Origin: Liolophura sinensis
Lineage: Eukaryota; Mollusca; Polyplacophora; Chitonida; Chitonidae
Reading direction: 5' to 3'
Assembly: GCF_032854445.1 (NCBI RefSeq)
Contig: NC_088296.1
Location: 20,883,853 to 20,947,852, forward strand
Length of the DNA stretch: 64,000 nucleotides
The translations under genes and the position numbers were made by a program. This document shows positions 22,476 through 34,661 of the stretch, piece by piece. How positions within the stretch are numbered: position 1 is the first letter of the stretch; the number at the start of each line of letters is the position of its first letter. The notes beneath the pieces were generated by a model. The model did no database searches and was not told where the DNA came from. It was given only the letters and a program-made list of their open reading frames with translations.

Positions 22476-24520
22476 TCACAAATTTCGACACGCGTCGTCA
22501 CACAATTCTCGTGGACAACATCCGGATGCGCATGTTATTTTACACTGGACGGCAACTTCCGGTATGTTCGCCAATTTGCCAGCGCCTTTACACGGTGGCT
22601 TGGTCACCTCGCCGCCATTGCCACCGTTGCCACCATTGTCACCTCCTTCTTCGTCGTTGCCGCCATTATCACTTCCATCACCTCCTGCACCTCCGTGATT
22701 ACCTTCGCCGCCATTATTGTCACCGCCATCATCGCCACCGCTTGTTTCGGACGCCTCGATAGCGATGTCTGAGCATGCATAGAATTGCTCATGTTTGATT
22801 CCACACCCGAGACAACCGTTCTTGGTGATCGGATCGACACCCCAGCTATTGCCTGTAGAGACGTAGAAAGACATTTTTCCAGTGTTTAATATGAACAAAA
22901 TGTTAGAAAACAAGCAAACATTCATAAATATGCTTAGTCTATAGGACACACCTGATAGCGGATTAAATGAATGAATGACTGATTTGCGATATGATTTATT
23001 CACTGACCCCTTGAGGATTAACTCATTATTTCGATCATATCAACATAGTGCCTGCTTGAAGTAGGCAGGGCCTAATGTCGTCATCGTGTCGCCTCTAACG
23101 CCATGCCGAAGACACCAAGCATGACACCACCCAGTTACATTATAGTGTCACCCGATCCAAACATTACTTGGGATATTCCTGCCATGCTTAGCGTCAAACC
23201 AGGTAGTATCAAGGTTACAAACTCAGGTATTGTTGGTGGGGGGGAGGGTATATCATGACTGTTGGATAACTTCGAAAAGAACAGAACAAACCTCCAAACG
23301 ATTAAATACTTACCCGTTTGGTACTTCCACTGGAATACACACCGCTCACATGTCAGATCGTTTGGTAGTTGTAGCTGTATATTGTAATTATATATATTCG
23401 AGTACACCGTAGTTCTCGTGGAGCTACCTCCAGCTATCTTCAGAACATGCTGATCGAGGCATTCTTGAGTAGCCTCACTTGTATTGTCGTTATGCGGGCA
23501 AAGACGAAACTCGAACCAGCCCCGATGATTGGCCGTGAGCTGAACTTTGACCGGCATGATATCACCTGATTTGAATTTGTCCACTATAATGCCTTTTGCG
23601 TATTTTCCGTTGGGAAACTCGTGGGGTTTATCAGGGACGTCCCATGGGTCCCCACAGATTCCACATTTCCCGCCATTTAGGCCCCACTGTCTCTGTAAAA
23701 CCAAAAATAACTCCAGTTGAACATTTTCATTATCCACGTTGTGATCTATGTGACAATAACGTCACAGAGTGAGTCGAGATTAGGACGAGATTAGGACGAG
23801 GTTAGGACGAGATTTAGGACGAAGGTAAAGGTAGAAAGTGGGAAAGCTTGTCATCAACCTACGAATGACGGTGAGCTTCCCCCAGACTCTGTTCCTTTGC
23901 CTCCCACCACAATGCTGGTCCCCAAACAAGCGAAACATTCTTGAGTACGGCTTAAAAACACAAATCAAATGAATAAATAAACAGTTCACCTGTATCGGAG
24001 TGCCGCCTAAACAAATACACCAGATGATGATGAGGTATAGTCTTAAAAGGTAACGTATAGATTAGTGTCAAAAGACAAATATGAATCAACATCTCATACA
24101 ACAAACCTAACATCAAGGTTGATGTGTTGAACCACTCCACAAAGTTGTGATCGGCCACTTATTTCACTTATATGACGTGTTTGTTTGCACAGCTTTCAGG
24201 AGAGCACAAGCACCAACAAACTAACAGAAAATGTCCGAGCAAAATGATCTGTGTAATTTTAATTTTCAGGATCCATTTTCATCCAACATCAATGTGTTGT
24301 GAGTTCGTTGTTTTTTTTTTCAACTTACCCAGAATCCTCCACAATTCATGCCCATGTCGTTATAGTCTTGGATTTGCAGTGCAGAAGCCAAAGTTTTATA
24401 ACGAGGATCTCTCCATAGTGATGCACGTGAGGGGGGAGACATCAGGCGTCCATGACCTTTGACTCCGGACAGTGCGCATGCGCAAAGCACAGTCGAGACA
24501 AAAAGACCTGATATCGACAT
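22476..24520 (-). CDS. AA15-type lytic polysaccharide monooxygenase, gene 3
   Basis: Third AA15-like LPMO, on the opposite strand. Exons 24520-24329, 23692-23314 and 22852-22476 join to 315 aa, again with phase 0 and phase 1 introns. Signal peptide 1-22 precedes H23 (HGRLMSPPSRASLW). The domain shows NCGG, CGICGD (74-79), the second His H120 in ANHRGWFEF, QECLDQH, CERCVFQW, GNSWGVD (191-197) and HEQFYACSDI. Both brace histidines are present, so this copy is predicted active. It is the most divergent of the three: Val replaces the Cys of WGCD, two extra cysteines sit at 204 and 207, exon 1 has four more residues than gene 2, and the linker (~224-275) is Gly/Asp/Asn-rich and acidic instead of Thr-rich. 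The C-terminal cysteine module (278-315) is kept. No AATAAA was seen just downstream. Confidence 0.9.
23050..23165 (-). mobile_element. SINE family 3 fragment, reverse orientation
   Basis: The minus strand reads GGTGTCATGCTTGGTGTCTT, CGGCATGGCGTTAGAGG, as in the family 3 body. In intron 2 of LPMO gene 3. Confidence 0.6.
23776..23822. repeat. 12-bp tandem repeat, four copies
   Basis: GAGATTAGGACG units in intron 1 of LPMO gene 3. Confidence 0.9.
23828..23981 (+). mobile_element. SINE family 1, diverged, 5'-truncated
   Basis: GAATGACGGTGAGCTTCCCC, CCACCACAATGCTGGTC, CTTGAGTACGGCTTAAAAAC and GAATAAATAA, in intron 1 of LPMO gene 3, antisense to it. Confidence 0.8.
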
Positions 24521-24844
24521 CTCCTTTATTTGTTGTTTTCAATTCACTTCTACTTAAAAGACTTCCACCTTAGCTGTAAAAGAAAGAAAAAAAAATGGTA
24601 CATGTAGAATTTTTTTACGAATCGTTACCAGTATGGTTTCAATTAATTTTATACGTAGTAAATGTACTTTAAATGTACTTTTCAAACTGGATAACTTTTA
24701 AAGGTTCTGCTGACAGACTGTGCTCTAGACAGGATGTGGTCGTCTTAGACCAAACTAAGCGGCGTTTCTTGCTGCAGATTAGACATGATGCCGGCAGGTT
24801 CACAGTGTCGACTCACAGAGACACAACTTCGAAGTGATTTTGTA

Positions 24845-24985
24845 TGACACCTCAATAGCAATATAGTGACACCTGGTCGACCAGACATACGCCCATCGGT
24901 TAATACGACGCGAAGGACCGTGAAATCCTAATACTGACTCGCTTATAACCTACAGTTTTGGATCGAATCCCGATTGAACTAAATA
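24845..24985 (-). mobile_element. SINE family 3 fragment, reverse orientation
   Basis: The minus strand reads GGGATTCGATCCAAAACTGT (B-box-like) and GACCAGGTGTCACTATATTG. Confidence 0.55.
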
Positions 24986-25004
24986 AAAAACGTAGAGCAT
25001 AGAA

Positions 25005-25175
25005 AATGAAACTGGAGAAGCGACGACAGTGTGATAATTGGCAATTGATCACTCGTAACCGGTGAAATACGGTCTCTTAACAGTTTATATCAGTTAGGGT
25101 TTTATTTTAACTGTTCATGTAAATACTTAAGTAGTTGAGGTTTACACGCCCTTTAGCACCATGGCTTAAGCAGAA
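25005..25175 (+). repeat. Dispersed repeat C, longest copy
   Basis: GAGAAGCGACGACAGTGTGA, GTAACCGGTGAAATACGG, TTTATTTTAACTGTTCATGT and ACCATGGCTTAAGCAG. It matches parts at 5525, 31360, 53765, 59245 and 59700, so it defines a unit of roughly 170-180 bp. Confidence 0.7.
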
Positions 25176-25951
25176 AAAGTTAGAAAAAGGTGATGAGCCG
25201 GAGTTCAGTTCAGTGTGAAAAGGACATGTTATAAACCATAGTTTCTAAGTGTGCGGTATGATAGACGATACAAGGCTACGCTCGAGAAACTTACAAACAA
25301 AGTGTCGTGAGTCGTATCAAAACGTAACACATAGTTTTCTAAAGCGCTCCATCGAAGCACCGGGTTTGTAATATGATATGACATGGACATGAGGATATTA
25401 GCTTTATATATTTGGAACCTGGGTTGGCGTGTGAAGCATAGCCGAAAGGAGTGTCGGGGTTTTACACTGAGGTTAGTTCAGTATAACTTTATAATACTGC
25501 GCTCTCCTACAACTCTATATACCTTCTGTGTACGATGCTTCGCGCTGGCTCTATTCCACTCTGTTAAACGTGGCTCACTCAGTGAATGCACCCACTGAAA
25601 CGAACTACCAAGCGAGGCCGTCATTTGTGTGTGGGTGCATAATGCTACACTGTAAACTCGCGACGTTAAAGCCTTAACACACTTCTAGGCACACTCTCAA
25701 TTCTGACGTCCAACTGAGCGCGGAGGTGAATGGGGCATTTTATTAAGCGTGGGAAGATTCTCTGGGACTGAAAAGTTACCTCAAGAAATGTTGTTGGACG
25801 CAAGGAGCGTACGATGGTGTGTACGCCTACTTGCACGAGTGGCTGTCCACGTGAACAGGGCTATGACATATCACAGTAGTAAAGGACAATGCGGAGCATA
25901 TGTATGTGTCGAGCTCAATAAATAGGACAGAATAAAAATGCACTTTATCTC

Positions 25952-26122
25952 TCTCGATCCGGTAGAAATTGGAAAGGTCTTGCACCAGTCTGCGGATGGT
26001 GGTGGGTTTCCCCCACCCCCGGGCTCTGGCCTGTTTCCTCCCGCCACAATACTGGCCGCCATCGTATAAATTAAATATCTTTGAGTACGGCGTAAAACAC
26101 CAATCAAATAATAAAAATAAAT
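25952..26122 (+). mobile_element. SINE family 1, 5'-truncated
   Basis: CTCTCGATCCGGTAG, GTCTGCGGATGGTGGTGGGT, GGGCTCTGGCCTG, ACTGGCCGCCATCGTATAAA and GAGTACGGCGTAAAACACCA. Confidence 0.87.
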
Positions 26123-26997
26123 CAATATTTCTTCCGCGTAGGATTGTTACCAGAAACCAAAAATCGAGATGATTTTTCCCGCAAAACAAAAAATCTTGTT
26201 GAAAGAAAGTTTGCATTGAATCTGAGAATCAATGCCGTACACTAGTACAGTGGAAGAAATTGTGGAAAACCTTATAAGGAATCATCCAACACATATCTTA
26301 TTATCTCTCCACATTCCAGTCACTACTACACATTTATGTGTGAATATTTTTGTGTTACTTTATATACAGCGCATTATCGCACTGTGTGCATACACAGCCA
26401 CCAGTACAGTGTTGAAATATTCCAGCAGTTTTCAACTGCTTTCCTGATTTCTTGTTTTACTCTGCTCTCTACAGGCATATAATGCAAAAAAACTCTGCAC
26501 TTACCTGCTAACAAAACTCTATAAATTCCACACAACAGTGCCGCCAATTGCACATTAGCAGTGCAAATTTGCGAGACTCTGGGAATACAATGCCCTGCTC
26601 TACAGTCTTTGCCTGAGTGGCCTGTCTCACACACAACAATACCAACACGACTGTCAAAGGTCCACTTTACAAACTAAAAGTCGGGACTTCCCTTTTATAG
26701 GCATGCCCATGGTTGTTGTGGCCAAAATTCGGACAGTACTGACATTCTGTTTACCCTAGGCCACACCCGCATACCAAGCCCTCACGTTGTTTTCCTTGAT
26801 CTATAAGACTAATTTATTCACTCTTAGCCGGTCAGTGTGTACCGGACACCAACTCCATTTGACGCCTACAGGCATACATGCCCAGTTCGTCATTCCCATT
26901 GTCCAGTTTTTCAAATGCTCTACTTTCTGACCATGCTTTGAGATTATCCGATCAAGTCAACATCGCTGCAGTGTGCAAGATCACGCTTCATTGGTTG

Positions 26998-27221
26998 GAA
27001 AACACGACCACGTGACCACCTAGGTGTTAACCAATCATTCATCAAGGAGACTATATGAAATTGAACTCATGTTTATTCATCTGAAGTGCACCAAAACAAA
27101 GGCGTACTTCAATGATTTGAAAACAGGTATCACATGACCACCTCGATTTAAACCAATCATTCATCATGTAGATTATGATATCAAATTGATATTTATTCAG
27201 TTGAACTATACCAAAACAAAT
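26998..27221. repeat. Tandem duplication, ~120-bp unit x 2
   Basis: Both copies share CGTGACCACCT / CATGACCACCT, AACCAATCATTCATCA, TTTATTCA and ACCAAAACAAA in the same order (26998-27101 and 27118-27221). Confidence 0.85.
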
Positions 27222-29080
27222 TTGATATTTTTAGGCGTCATCTGAATATGTTTTGTTCATGGATAATAATCTTTCTGAATCAAACGCATTTGCTCAGTGT
27301 ACACCTTGCGATTTAGGCGCTTAATGCGTTCATCAAACGGCAAAAACAAAGTGTTGAACAATATAACACATTTTCATTTATGTATTTATTGTTCCAGTTA
27401 AACGCCCCGCTAAAGAGTATTTTTCATATGATGGCGGCAATGTTTGTAGAACGTGACAAACGACTTGAAATTAAACCGTGCTCTAGGTTCGAGCTTTCTG
27501 CCTCGCCAGAGAGACAAAGTGTCTTGTGTCTAGAATCCGATACCATAAATTTTGGCCTAGACACTGCAGTAACACATATCATGTCCAGGCTATGTAAACT
27601 TCGTGTACAACAATCCGGAATGGTCTTAGCTGACGTTTTGCTATGTATATAACTTTCATTATTATATCATCGTTTCACGCGCATCTCCTCTTTATAGTTA
27701 TGAATGGTCGCGTAAAATAACTGTCTCAACGTAGAGTTATCCGATCTAAACAGACTGTCTAACCATGCGTTTAGTCGACAAGCCTGTACATGCAACCGTG
27801 TATATATACGTGTAAAAGACGAATTATCTTAGGATCTCAAAATCCCCCACAGCCTAAAATCATAAGCGCTGACGTCATTCATTGCGTTGATCAGGTACAT
27901 TGACCGATTAACGGTTGCTGAGTATTTTTCTTGTACTCATAATTTATCCTATTATTCTCGCTGCGAAGTTCGTCATATAAAACGATTCAAATATAGTGTT
28001 GTTGTGGACATGAATAGCTACCAGTCCAGAGTATAGACGACTTGGAGTGGTAGAACTTCTAGAATATGCTAATCCGCCAGTAGTGACGGGCGGGTGCAAG
28101 GGAAAGAAAAACATTTTGCTTTCCACTTCTGTAGACAATGGCCCGTGCTACGCATGTTTTCCTGACTCATGTTTTTCATTGTAATACGTTCAAAGCTGGT
28201 CACTTTAACCGGCTTCTAGAATTTCAATACCTAGTGAGAAATCGTCTAAAAAGTCTGCAGAACTGAGGGGGCGTATTTACACCGTTCATGAGATCAAAAG
28301 ACTGACCAGTTTTATACCCACTGATAAGTGCTATACACCTGTTTATGACTAATGTTTAAATGACATTTAACTCTAAGCGACTTAGCGATCTGACGGAAAT
28401 TCATTGGCAATGCCACATCGTCTTTAAAGCAAGTACCGTAAATAAATGTATAGGGTGGATTATTGCCATTTATTCGCTTGTATGAGCATCTCCCGTTTAC
28501 GTGTTTACTGATGCTAATTTCGTCACGTATTAGCCTCATTAACGAATTAAGTAGTCTCATTAATTTGTCAGCAATTTCACGAATACTAGAGAATTAGAAT
28601 AGAGAGCTTCAGAAACTTTTTCTCGCCTTTCGAAAAGAGGTCTAAAGCTATGCTTAATTTCCTCTGACTTGTAGTATGTCACGCACGTCCTCATGAAACA
28701 CTTGGCTTAAACACAAATATTAGCAGTATTACAACAGAAAACGATGCATTTTCTATTCCTATAGGGGCACTTTCGTTTAGCCTGCGATGCTCTCCTATTT
28801 TGATACTGTGCGAAAAGTTTACATTTCACACTCACAAAGAGAGTTATACAGAAATATAGGCTGGTTATTCTGCATCACACCTTTACTATGTCATCCCACT
28901 TAAAGCAAAACAAAGTCATCTCATTCTCTTATTTTCCCTTTCACGATTACCGCGAGTACATGTACTTCCCATTCCGCTAACGAGTTCACAAAACAATAGA
29001 AAAGACAGACCAAACATAGTGTCGAGGGAACCCTCGTTCAACCTCCATTCACTTAGCTCCTCCGTTTCATATCTATATCG

Positions 29081-29232
29081 TTTATTTGATAGGAGCTTTA
29101 CGCCGTACGCAAGAATATGTCACTTAATACAATGGCGGCCGGCATTAGAGTGAGAGGAAACCAGGTTAAGCACGGGGGAAACCCACAGCCATGCACAGGT
29201 TGCCAGCACACCTTCCCACCTTTGCCGGAGAG
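29081..29232 (-). mobile_element. SINE family 1, reverse orientation
   Basis: TTTATTTGATAGGAGC, CGCCGTACGCAAGAATATGT, GGGGGAAACCCACAGCCATG and AGCACACCTTCCCACC. Confidence 0.82.
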
Positions 29233-29321
29233 CAAATTAGGGTGACTTATCTAATATTCTACTATTCCCTTCAGAACTACCTACTGTCGCCGTACTATTC
29301 ATACAAATATCTATCATATAT

Positions 29322-29380
29322 TTTATTTGATTTATTTGACTGGTGTTTTACGCCGTACTAAGAATATTTCACTATACCAC
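29322..29380 (-). mobile_element. SINE family 1, tail fragment
   Basis: TTTATTTGACTGGTGTTTTA, CGCCGTACTAAGAATATTTC. Confidence 0.82.
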
Positions 29381-30555
29381 CCCATATAAAGTGTAAAATC
29401 AAAATATAGCAGCATTTACAATATGACTTTCAAATGCAGTTGAAAGGTAATAAATATGTCACACAAAAACGATCACCTGAGAACAATGTAGCCATGGATG
29501 TCTATTCGCTGTATACCTTATATTGTGGAGTTTGACAGCTCTTTGACGTGTGCATGGCCGGTTTTCCACGCCAACGTAATAAAATATAATTGGCCAACCA
29601 TTAAGCTACTATACCACAGCGGAGTGGGTGGAAAATGTTCCATATTCGCGTATTCATTGCCTGTTGCTGTAAAAATGTACAGATGTACCAGTTTTCAAAG
29701 AGCGGGGGAGAGTTGTATTGGCCATACAAAAACCGAGCACAAAAGTGATAAAAGATTTTGCGGTATTGATTTCAGTCTATATGATATTTCACCACTGCGG
29801 TCGCCATAATGGTCGGCCTACACAACGTTCCAGACTTAAGGTATTGTAAAGAATGACGATTGCAATGCAAAAAAATCGTAAGGAGGCAGATTATCCATTT
29901 AAAAGATAATCATAAAAAAAACGTGAGTTGTAAAAAATAAAATAGATAAAATATCACGAGTATGCTGGAAATTGCACTATGCAGACCCCTGCGGGCATAA
30001 ACCACAATCATGCAGCTATACAAAATGTATTGCATGTCTAGAACTCGTTATGTATATGCATTGACCTACACCATACCACCATTCTTCTCTCGTCTGTACA
30101 CTTGACACCATAACACACTGCGGTAAAAAAAATGTTTAAAACAAGGTATTTAACATTTGAACCGTAGCTACCAGGGTAGTAAGACCCATTTTATTCTGTA
30201 CTATGTACGTATAATTCAATTTTTCGTTTTCTTTGCCCTTTTTTTTGTTCGGCTTACGTCTTCAGTATAAAGGCGTGTGAATAAAGAGTCTAATGTAAAT
30301 GTTGTCGTGATCAAGGGTTGTCGTCGGGGAAAGCCGATAACAGAATACATGCATTTCTCTTGCTGTTTTGTGCAAAAGTAGTCATGTCACGCAGCCTGAA
30401 TTTGGTTGTAATCTCTCTAAGCAGATTTGCACCCCTCTCATTGTGCACAAGCTCCCTGTATAATACTTTCGACACATGTCGTGTCGTGGTAAACAAAGAC
30501 GATGTTCAATATAAAATAATACCAAAGAAATCTCAATTTTAGTTTTGCCAATAAC

Positions 30556-30730
30556 TTATTTATTTATTTATTTATTTATTTGGTATTTTACGCAGTACTC
30601 AATAATATTTGACTTGTACGGCACTGTGATGGAAGGAAACATGGCAGAGCTCCCCACCTACAACGTGGGAGGAAGCTGGACATGAACTCTCAGCTTCCGC
30701 ATCGGTGAGAAGCTCCTGGGTCATCTTGCC
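30556..30730 (-). mobile_element. SINE family 1, reverse orientation
   Basis: TTATTTATTTGGTATTTTAC, GCAGTACTCAATAATATTTG, CTCTCAGCTTCCGCATCGG and CTCCTGGGTCATCTTGCC. Confidence 0.82.
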
Positions 30731-30769
30731 GATAACTGGATCCAATGTAACAACAATTGTAATGTAACA

Positions 30770-30771
<2 letters not shown>

Positions 30772-30823
<52 letters not shown>
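30772..30823. repeat. (GA)n microsatellite
   Basis: About 25 repeats with one AAA interruption. Confidence 0.97.
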
Positions 30824-31058
30824 TAGTACACTAACGGTCAAACATAGCACATGTTTCCGTGTCACCAAGGACCAAACAGACATTTATTTACTGATAAGTG
30901 CATGTGGCACGATCAAAGGGTGTTTTGGTTGTGGCGCTTGGGCTGGGGGAGGGAGTCCACTTTATGTATAGCGTAAAATACATGACTCGACAGATTAATC
31001 CACTGGAGATAAGCGTGAAGGAGGAAGAGGAAGAATTCATAGCGCTGATGTCACTAGT

Positions 31059-31194
31059 TTATTTATTGATTTGATTGGTGAATGATCATGAATATTTCTC
31101 TTATACGTCGGCGCTCAGCATTATATTGGGAGGAAACCGGGCAGAGCCTGGGGGAAACCCATGATCATCCGCAAGGTGCTGGAAGACCTTCCCA
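31059..31194 (-). mobile_element. SINE family 1, reverse orientation
   Basis: TTTATTGATTTGATTGGTG, GGAGGAAACCGGGCAGAGCC, CCATGATCATCCGCAAGGTG. Confidence 0.85.
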
Positions 31195-31359
31195 CTCACG
31201 ATGTCACTTGTACATGAATGATATGACTGCGCATGATCTAATACTTCGTGCAGTCCTTGTCTTGATGACACAATGCATTTAATTGTACTCTAATTGCTGT
31301 AACTCTTTTATACAAACAACGACATCATAAGAACATTTAATATGAGAACATAAGTAAAG

Positions 31360-31460
31360 ACGTACAGCATAAAGAGTAAAACTAGAGAAGCGACGAAAGA
31401 GTGATAGCCTGCAAATGGTCACAAGTAACCGGTGAAACATGGCCTCTTGTTGAAATGTTA
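31360..31460 (+). repeat. Dispersed repeat C, 5' part
   Basis: GTACAGCATAAAGAGTAAAA, TAGAGAAGCGACGAAAGAGT, GTAACCGGTGAAACATGGCC. Confidence 0.7.
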
Positions 31461-31956
31461 ATGCATAAAAAGTTGAAAATAGCACGACACCCAAAACCAT
31501 TGCTGAGTCACTACTCAGTCAGTAAATCAGGTAAACGATCTATCGATATATTTCCCCCCAGATGTGCAACTAAACAGCGATGCTTTCACGGTACCCTTAG
31601 TGCAATACAAAATCCTTGTAATCTTACCATTTTAATTCTGTTTGTTAGGAACTGGTTGGAGACAATTGCAGATTTTCAAGGGACAATACTACTCGCTCCG
31701 TATGTAAGTGTGGATGTGCACGTAAGAATTACTGTGAGCAAGTTTCCGTAATACATATTCTTACAAAAAAATACAAAGGTGTAACAAAGTTGTGAAAGCA
31801 GAAGTTTAGATGAATGTCAAAATCTGTTTGATACGTCACTGTTTCTATATAGTTGCGCTTGTAAAGTTATACAGTTCGCAAACACTGCAGCTTAAAAGGA
31901 GAGAGTGGTGTACTATAACACATTTTGGAAGCGCTCTGAACAGGGGAAAGGTATTG

Positions 31957-32087
31957 TTTTTATTAATTTATTGATTTTACGCCGTACTCAAGAATATTTC
32001 ACGTATAAGACTGCGGCTAGCATTTTTGGTTGAAAGATACCAGGCGAAACTCACGACCATCCGCATCCAGGTTGCTGAAAGACCTTC
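31957..32087 (-). mobile_element. SINE family 1, diverged, reverse orientation
   Basis: TTACGCCGTACTCAAGAATA, GAAACTCACGACCATCCGCA and CAGGTTGCTGAAAGACCTTC. Confidence 0.8.
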
Positions 32088-33557
32088 TAATAATTTTTAT
32101 GTAAGTATTAACCTGAACAGTACAAAGTAAGAATGAAAATAAATATAAGCTAAAAATCCACGGTATAAAGACTTACCGGTTAAAGGATATTCTTGTGTCG
32201 ATACTGCTCTTTTACCCCTTCAGGGCCAGCAATGCCTTAACCTGACGACTCAGTGCTGACACTCTCGCTGATTGTCGTATGTATGCCTTTGACTAAATAT
32301 CCAGTCCTCATGTCTACCACGCGTTACCTTTTATACCATACAGGGCGACGCAGATAAAAAAGCCCCAGTCTGCTTTAACAAGGCGCGGCCAGCAACGGCA
32401 AATCACACCTTGACCTACTTACAGTTAATGGAATTAGAGTTAGTAGAGTGTCAAAGAATACGGGTGAGTCATCTATTCGTGTAGGACTTATCATCTGGAC
32501 AATTCCTCAATTATATCCGGATTAGCCAGGCAGTGAATGGTTACTTCAAGGAGCTATACTAAACATGGCACGTTACTCCAAAGCTGGTTTAACTATTTAG
32601 GAAAAATGGTACAGCAATATCATAATATCGGTAATAAATAATAATTAAGATTTCGTCTTCCTGGATGTGATGAATCATAGCTGGTATGGTTAGTAATGGT
32701 TCCGTATTAAGAAGCTTTGTCATGATCGACTAATCTAAAAAAAAATATTTGGTGCAATAGAAAGTAGTTTAAATATAAACACGACAAAAAAAAAAGCACG
32801 ATAATATATATTCATAAAATATATACATTAAACGTAATAACTTCCCTTTTCTAGGGCTATTTTTATTTACTTGCTACTTTTGCCAACACACACATAGCGC
32901 ATGAACCTGATTTAATATTGGTACCACATGAGGTGGCCAAACCTAATTGGTACTAACATGTCTATAGGGTCATTAGAAATAAATTAAAACATGATAGCCT
33001 TTCTGCAATGGTAGCTTTATCACACATTTTGATAAATGAAAAATCACCCTAACAAGGCATTGCTCAAATTACAAAAAGCAAGAGAAGCGTTAATATATTG
33101 CGGACTCTCAGTTTATAATATAGTAAGACAAATTTGAAAGGGTGAAGGTTGGATTGTTTATGAAACAAACAAAATTTAGCAGTCCAGATTTTGTCCATAT
33201 TTCACTTATTAGCTGAATATTCAGTTGACCTGTACAATTAGATGTAAGCTTTAAAAGGTTTTCACCTGGGTTGATAAGAGTTTATCAACATTTGATATGC
33301 ACAGGTGTGTACATCTTTTATTTACGCCCATTATCAGGGTGTGTTAAGGTAGATTAGCTCAGGTAAGTCAATGTTCGTGTCATATCCTTAACTGTGATCT
33401 ACATGTTTGAAAAATACAGTGTTAGAGTAAAGCTTTGATCAGAATGTTTGACTTTCCACCAATAATACTTATAGCTGAAAGTTCTGCCAAACACTAAGAT
33501 TAAGAACTAAATTGTTCCGTAATATTCCTTGTACATGTAGCGTATACATGTCTACTT

Positions 33558-33612
33558 CGAAGTTAAATTAGTTAAGGAAATATTCGAAGTTCAATTAGTT
33601 AAGGAAATATTC
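33558..33612. repeat. 27-bp tandem pair
   Basis: CGAAGTTAAATTAGTTAAGG and its near copy CGAAGTTCAATTAGTTAAGG, adjacent. Confidence 0.88.
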
Positions 33613-33900
33613 GTAAAGGTAAATACTCCTGGGTTGATTGAGGGTTCAAATAGCGCATTCATGATGACCAATAGCAATGTACCAGTTAGCACATTGAACA
33701 ACAAGTACGTTTATTAAAGGGCAGAAAGCTACCCATCTGCGAGAGCTATAACATCAAAACATGAACTAGATATGTACCAGCTTCAAAAATAGCTAATAGA
33801 TTTTACAACCTTGGTAATTACCAGTAGCTGAAATTCTGGGCCTTGCCTCTTGGACTGTTTTGGTTTGTAGTCCCTCAGAATGTATACCCGAATGCAAGAA

Positions 33901-33984
33901 AGTTATCACGATCAACAAAATACATTCAAGTAAAAGAACGAAAGTTATCACGATCAACAAAATACATTCAAGTAAAAGAACGTA
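33901..33984. repeat. 42-bp tandem pair
   Basis: Two identical-looking units with AGTTATCACGATCAACAAAA and TACATTCAAGTAAAAGAACG. Confidence 0.93.
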
Positions 33985-34333
33985 CCAGTCAGTTCTGTGA
34001 AAAGTGATTTTTAACAATCTGATCACGATGAAAATGGTGTAAATTTGGTAACTCCATGATCTTGATTTACCGGTTCTTCTGTTTGTAAGTTACCTTTATA
34101 TTTGTTTGGAATATAGGCTCGTTCATAAATATTTTAATATAATGAATTCCCTTGATAACCCACTGAAACTACATTTGAACAACATGCGAGCCACATGGGT
34201 GCTACGTTGGAAAAACACGGGAACCAAACGGAGACCATTTGGGACATATATGGGAAACAGCCCAGCAATCCGGCAACCATTCCGGTGTCAGCTGAATCTG
34301 AATACAGGGTTTATAACCATATTCACGACACCG

Positions 34334-34661
34334 CAGCCGTGGCCCAATAGTTAGGACGTCCGCCTTGAAATCGCTTTGACTCGGGATCAAACTAAGGGCA
34401 TACCAAAACTTTAAAAATGGTAAATTCTGCTGCTTCGTTCGGTTCTCAGCATTGAGAGATGACGGTATGGAACATGACTGGTTGACCCGGTGTCATGTCT
34501 GGTGTCTTCGGCATGATACCTCATTTGCAGGCAGCACTTTGGCGGCATGGACTTGCCCTGTCACCAGAAGACACAGTATATACACTTAATGACTCCTCGC
34601 CGTTATATGAATGAAACATTGCTAAGCACGATTTAAACTCTAAGCATGCTTACATACATAC
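34334..34661 (+). mobile_element. SINE family 3, full-length copy
   Basis: tRNA-like head (GTGGCCCAATAGTTAGGACG; B-box-like CTCGGGATCAAAC), GGCATACCAAAACTTTAAAA, GGTTGACCCGGTGTCATG, GTGTCTTCGGCATGATACC, and a tail (CGCCGTTATATGAATGAAAC, CTAAGCACGATTTAAAC) related to that of family 2. Confidence 0.82.

Larger units (their letters stand above)
25176..29080. other. Gene-poor region
   Basis: Apart from the SINE at 25952 and the duplication at 26998, I see nothing recognisable. Frames such as 27380-27652 or 29498-29809 lack known motifs and have no supporting splice structure. Confidence 0.55.
32088..34333. other. Gene-poor AT-rich region
   Basis: No gene or known element seen. It holds a 27-bp direct repeat pair (33558-33612) and a 42-bp tandem pair (33901-33984). 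Confidence 0.55.
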
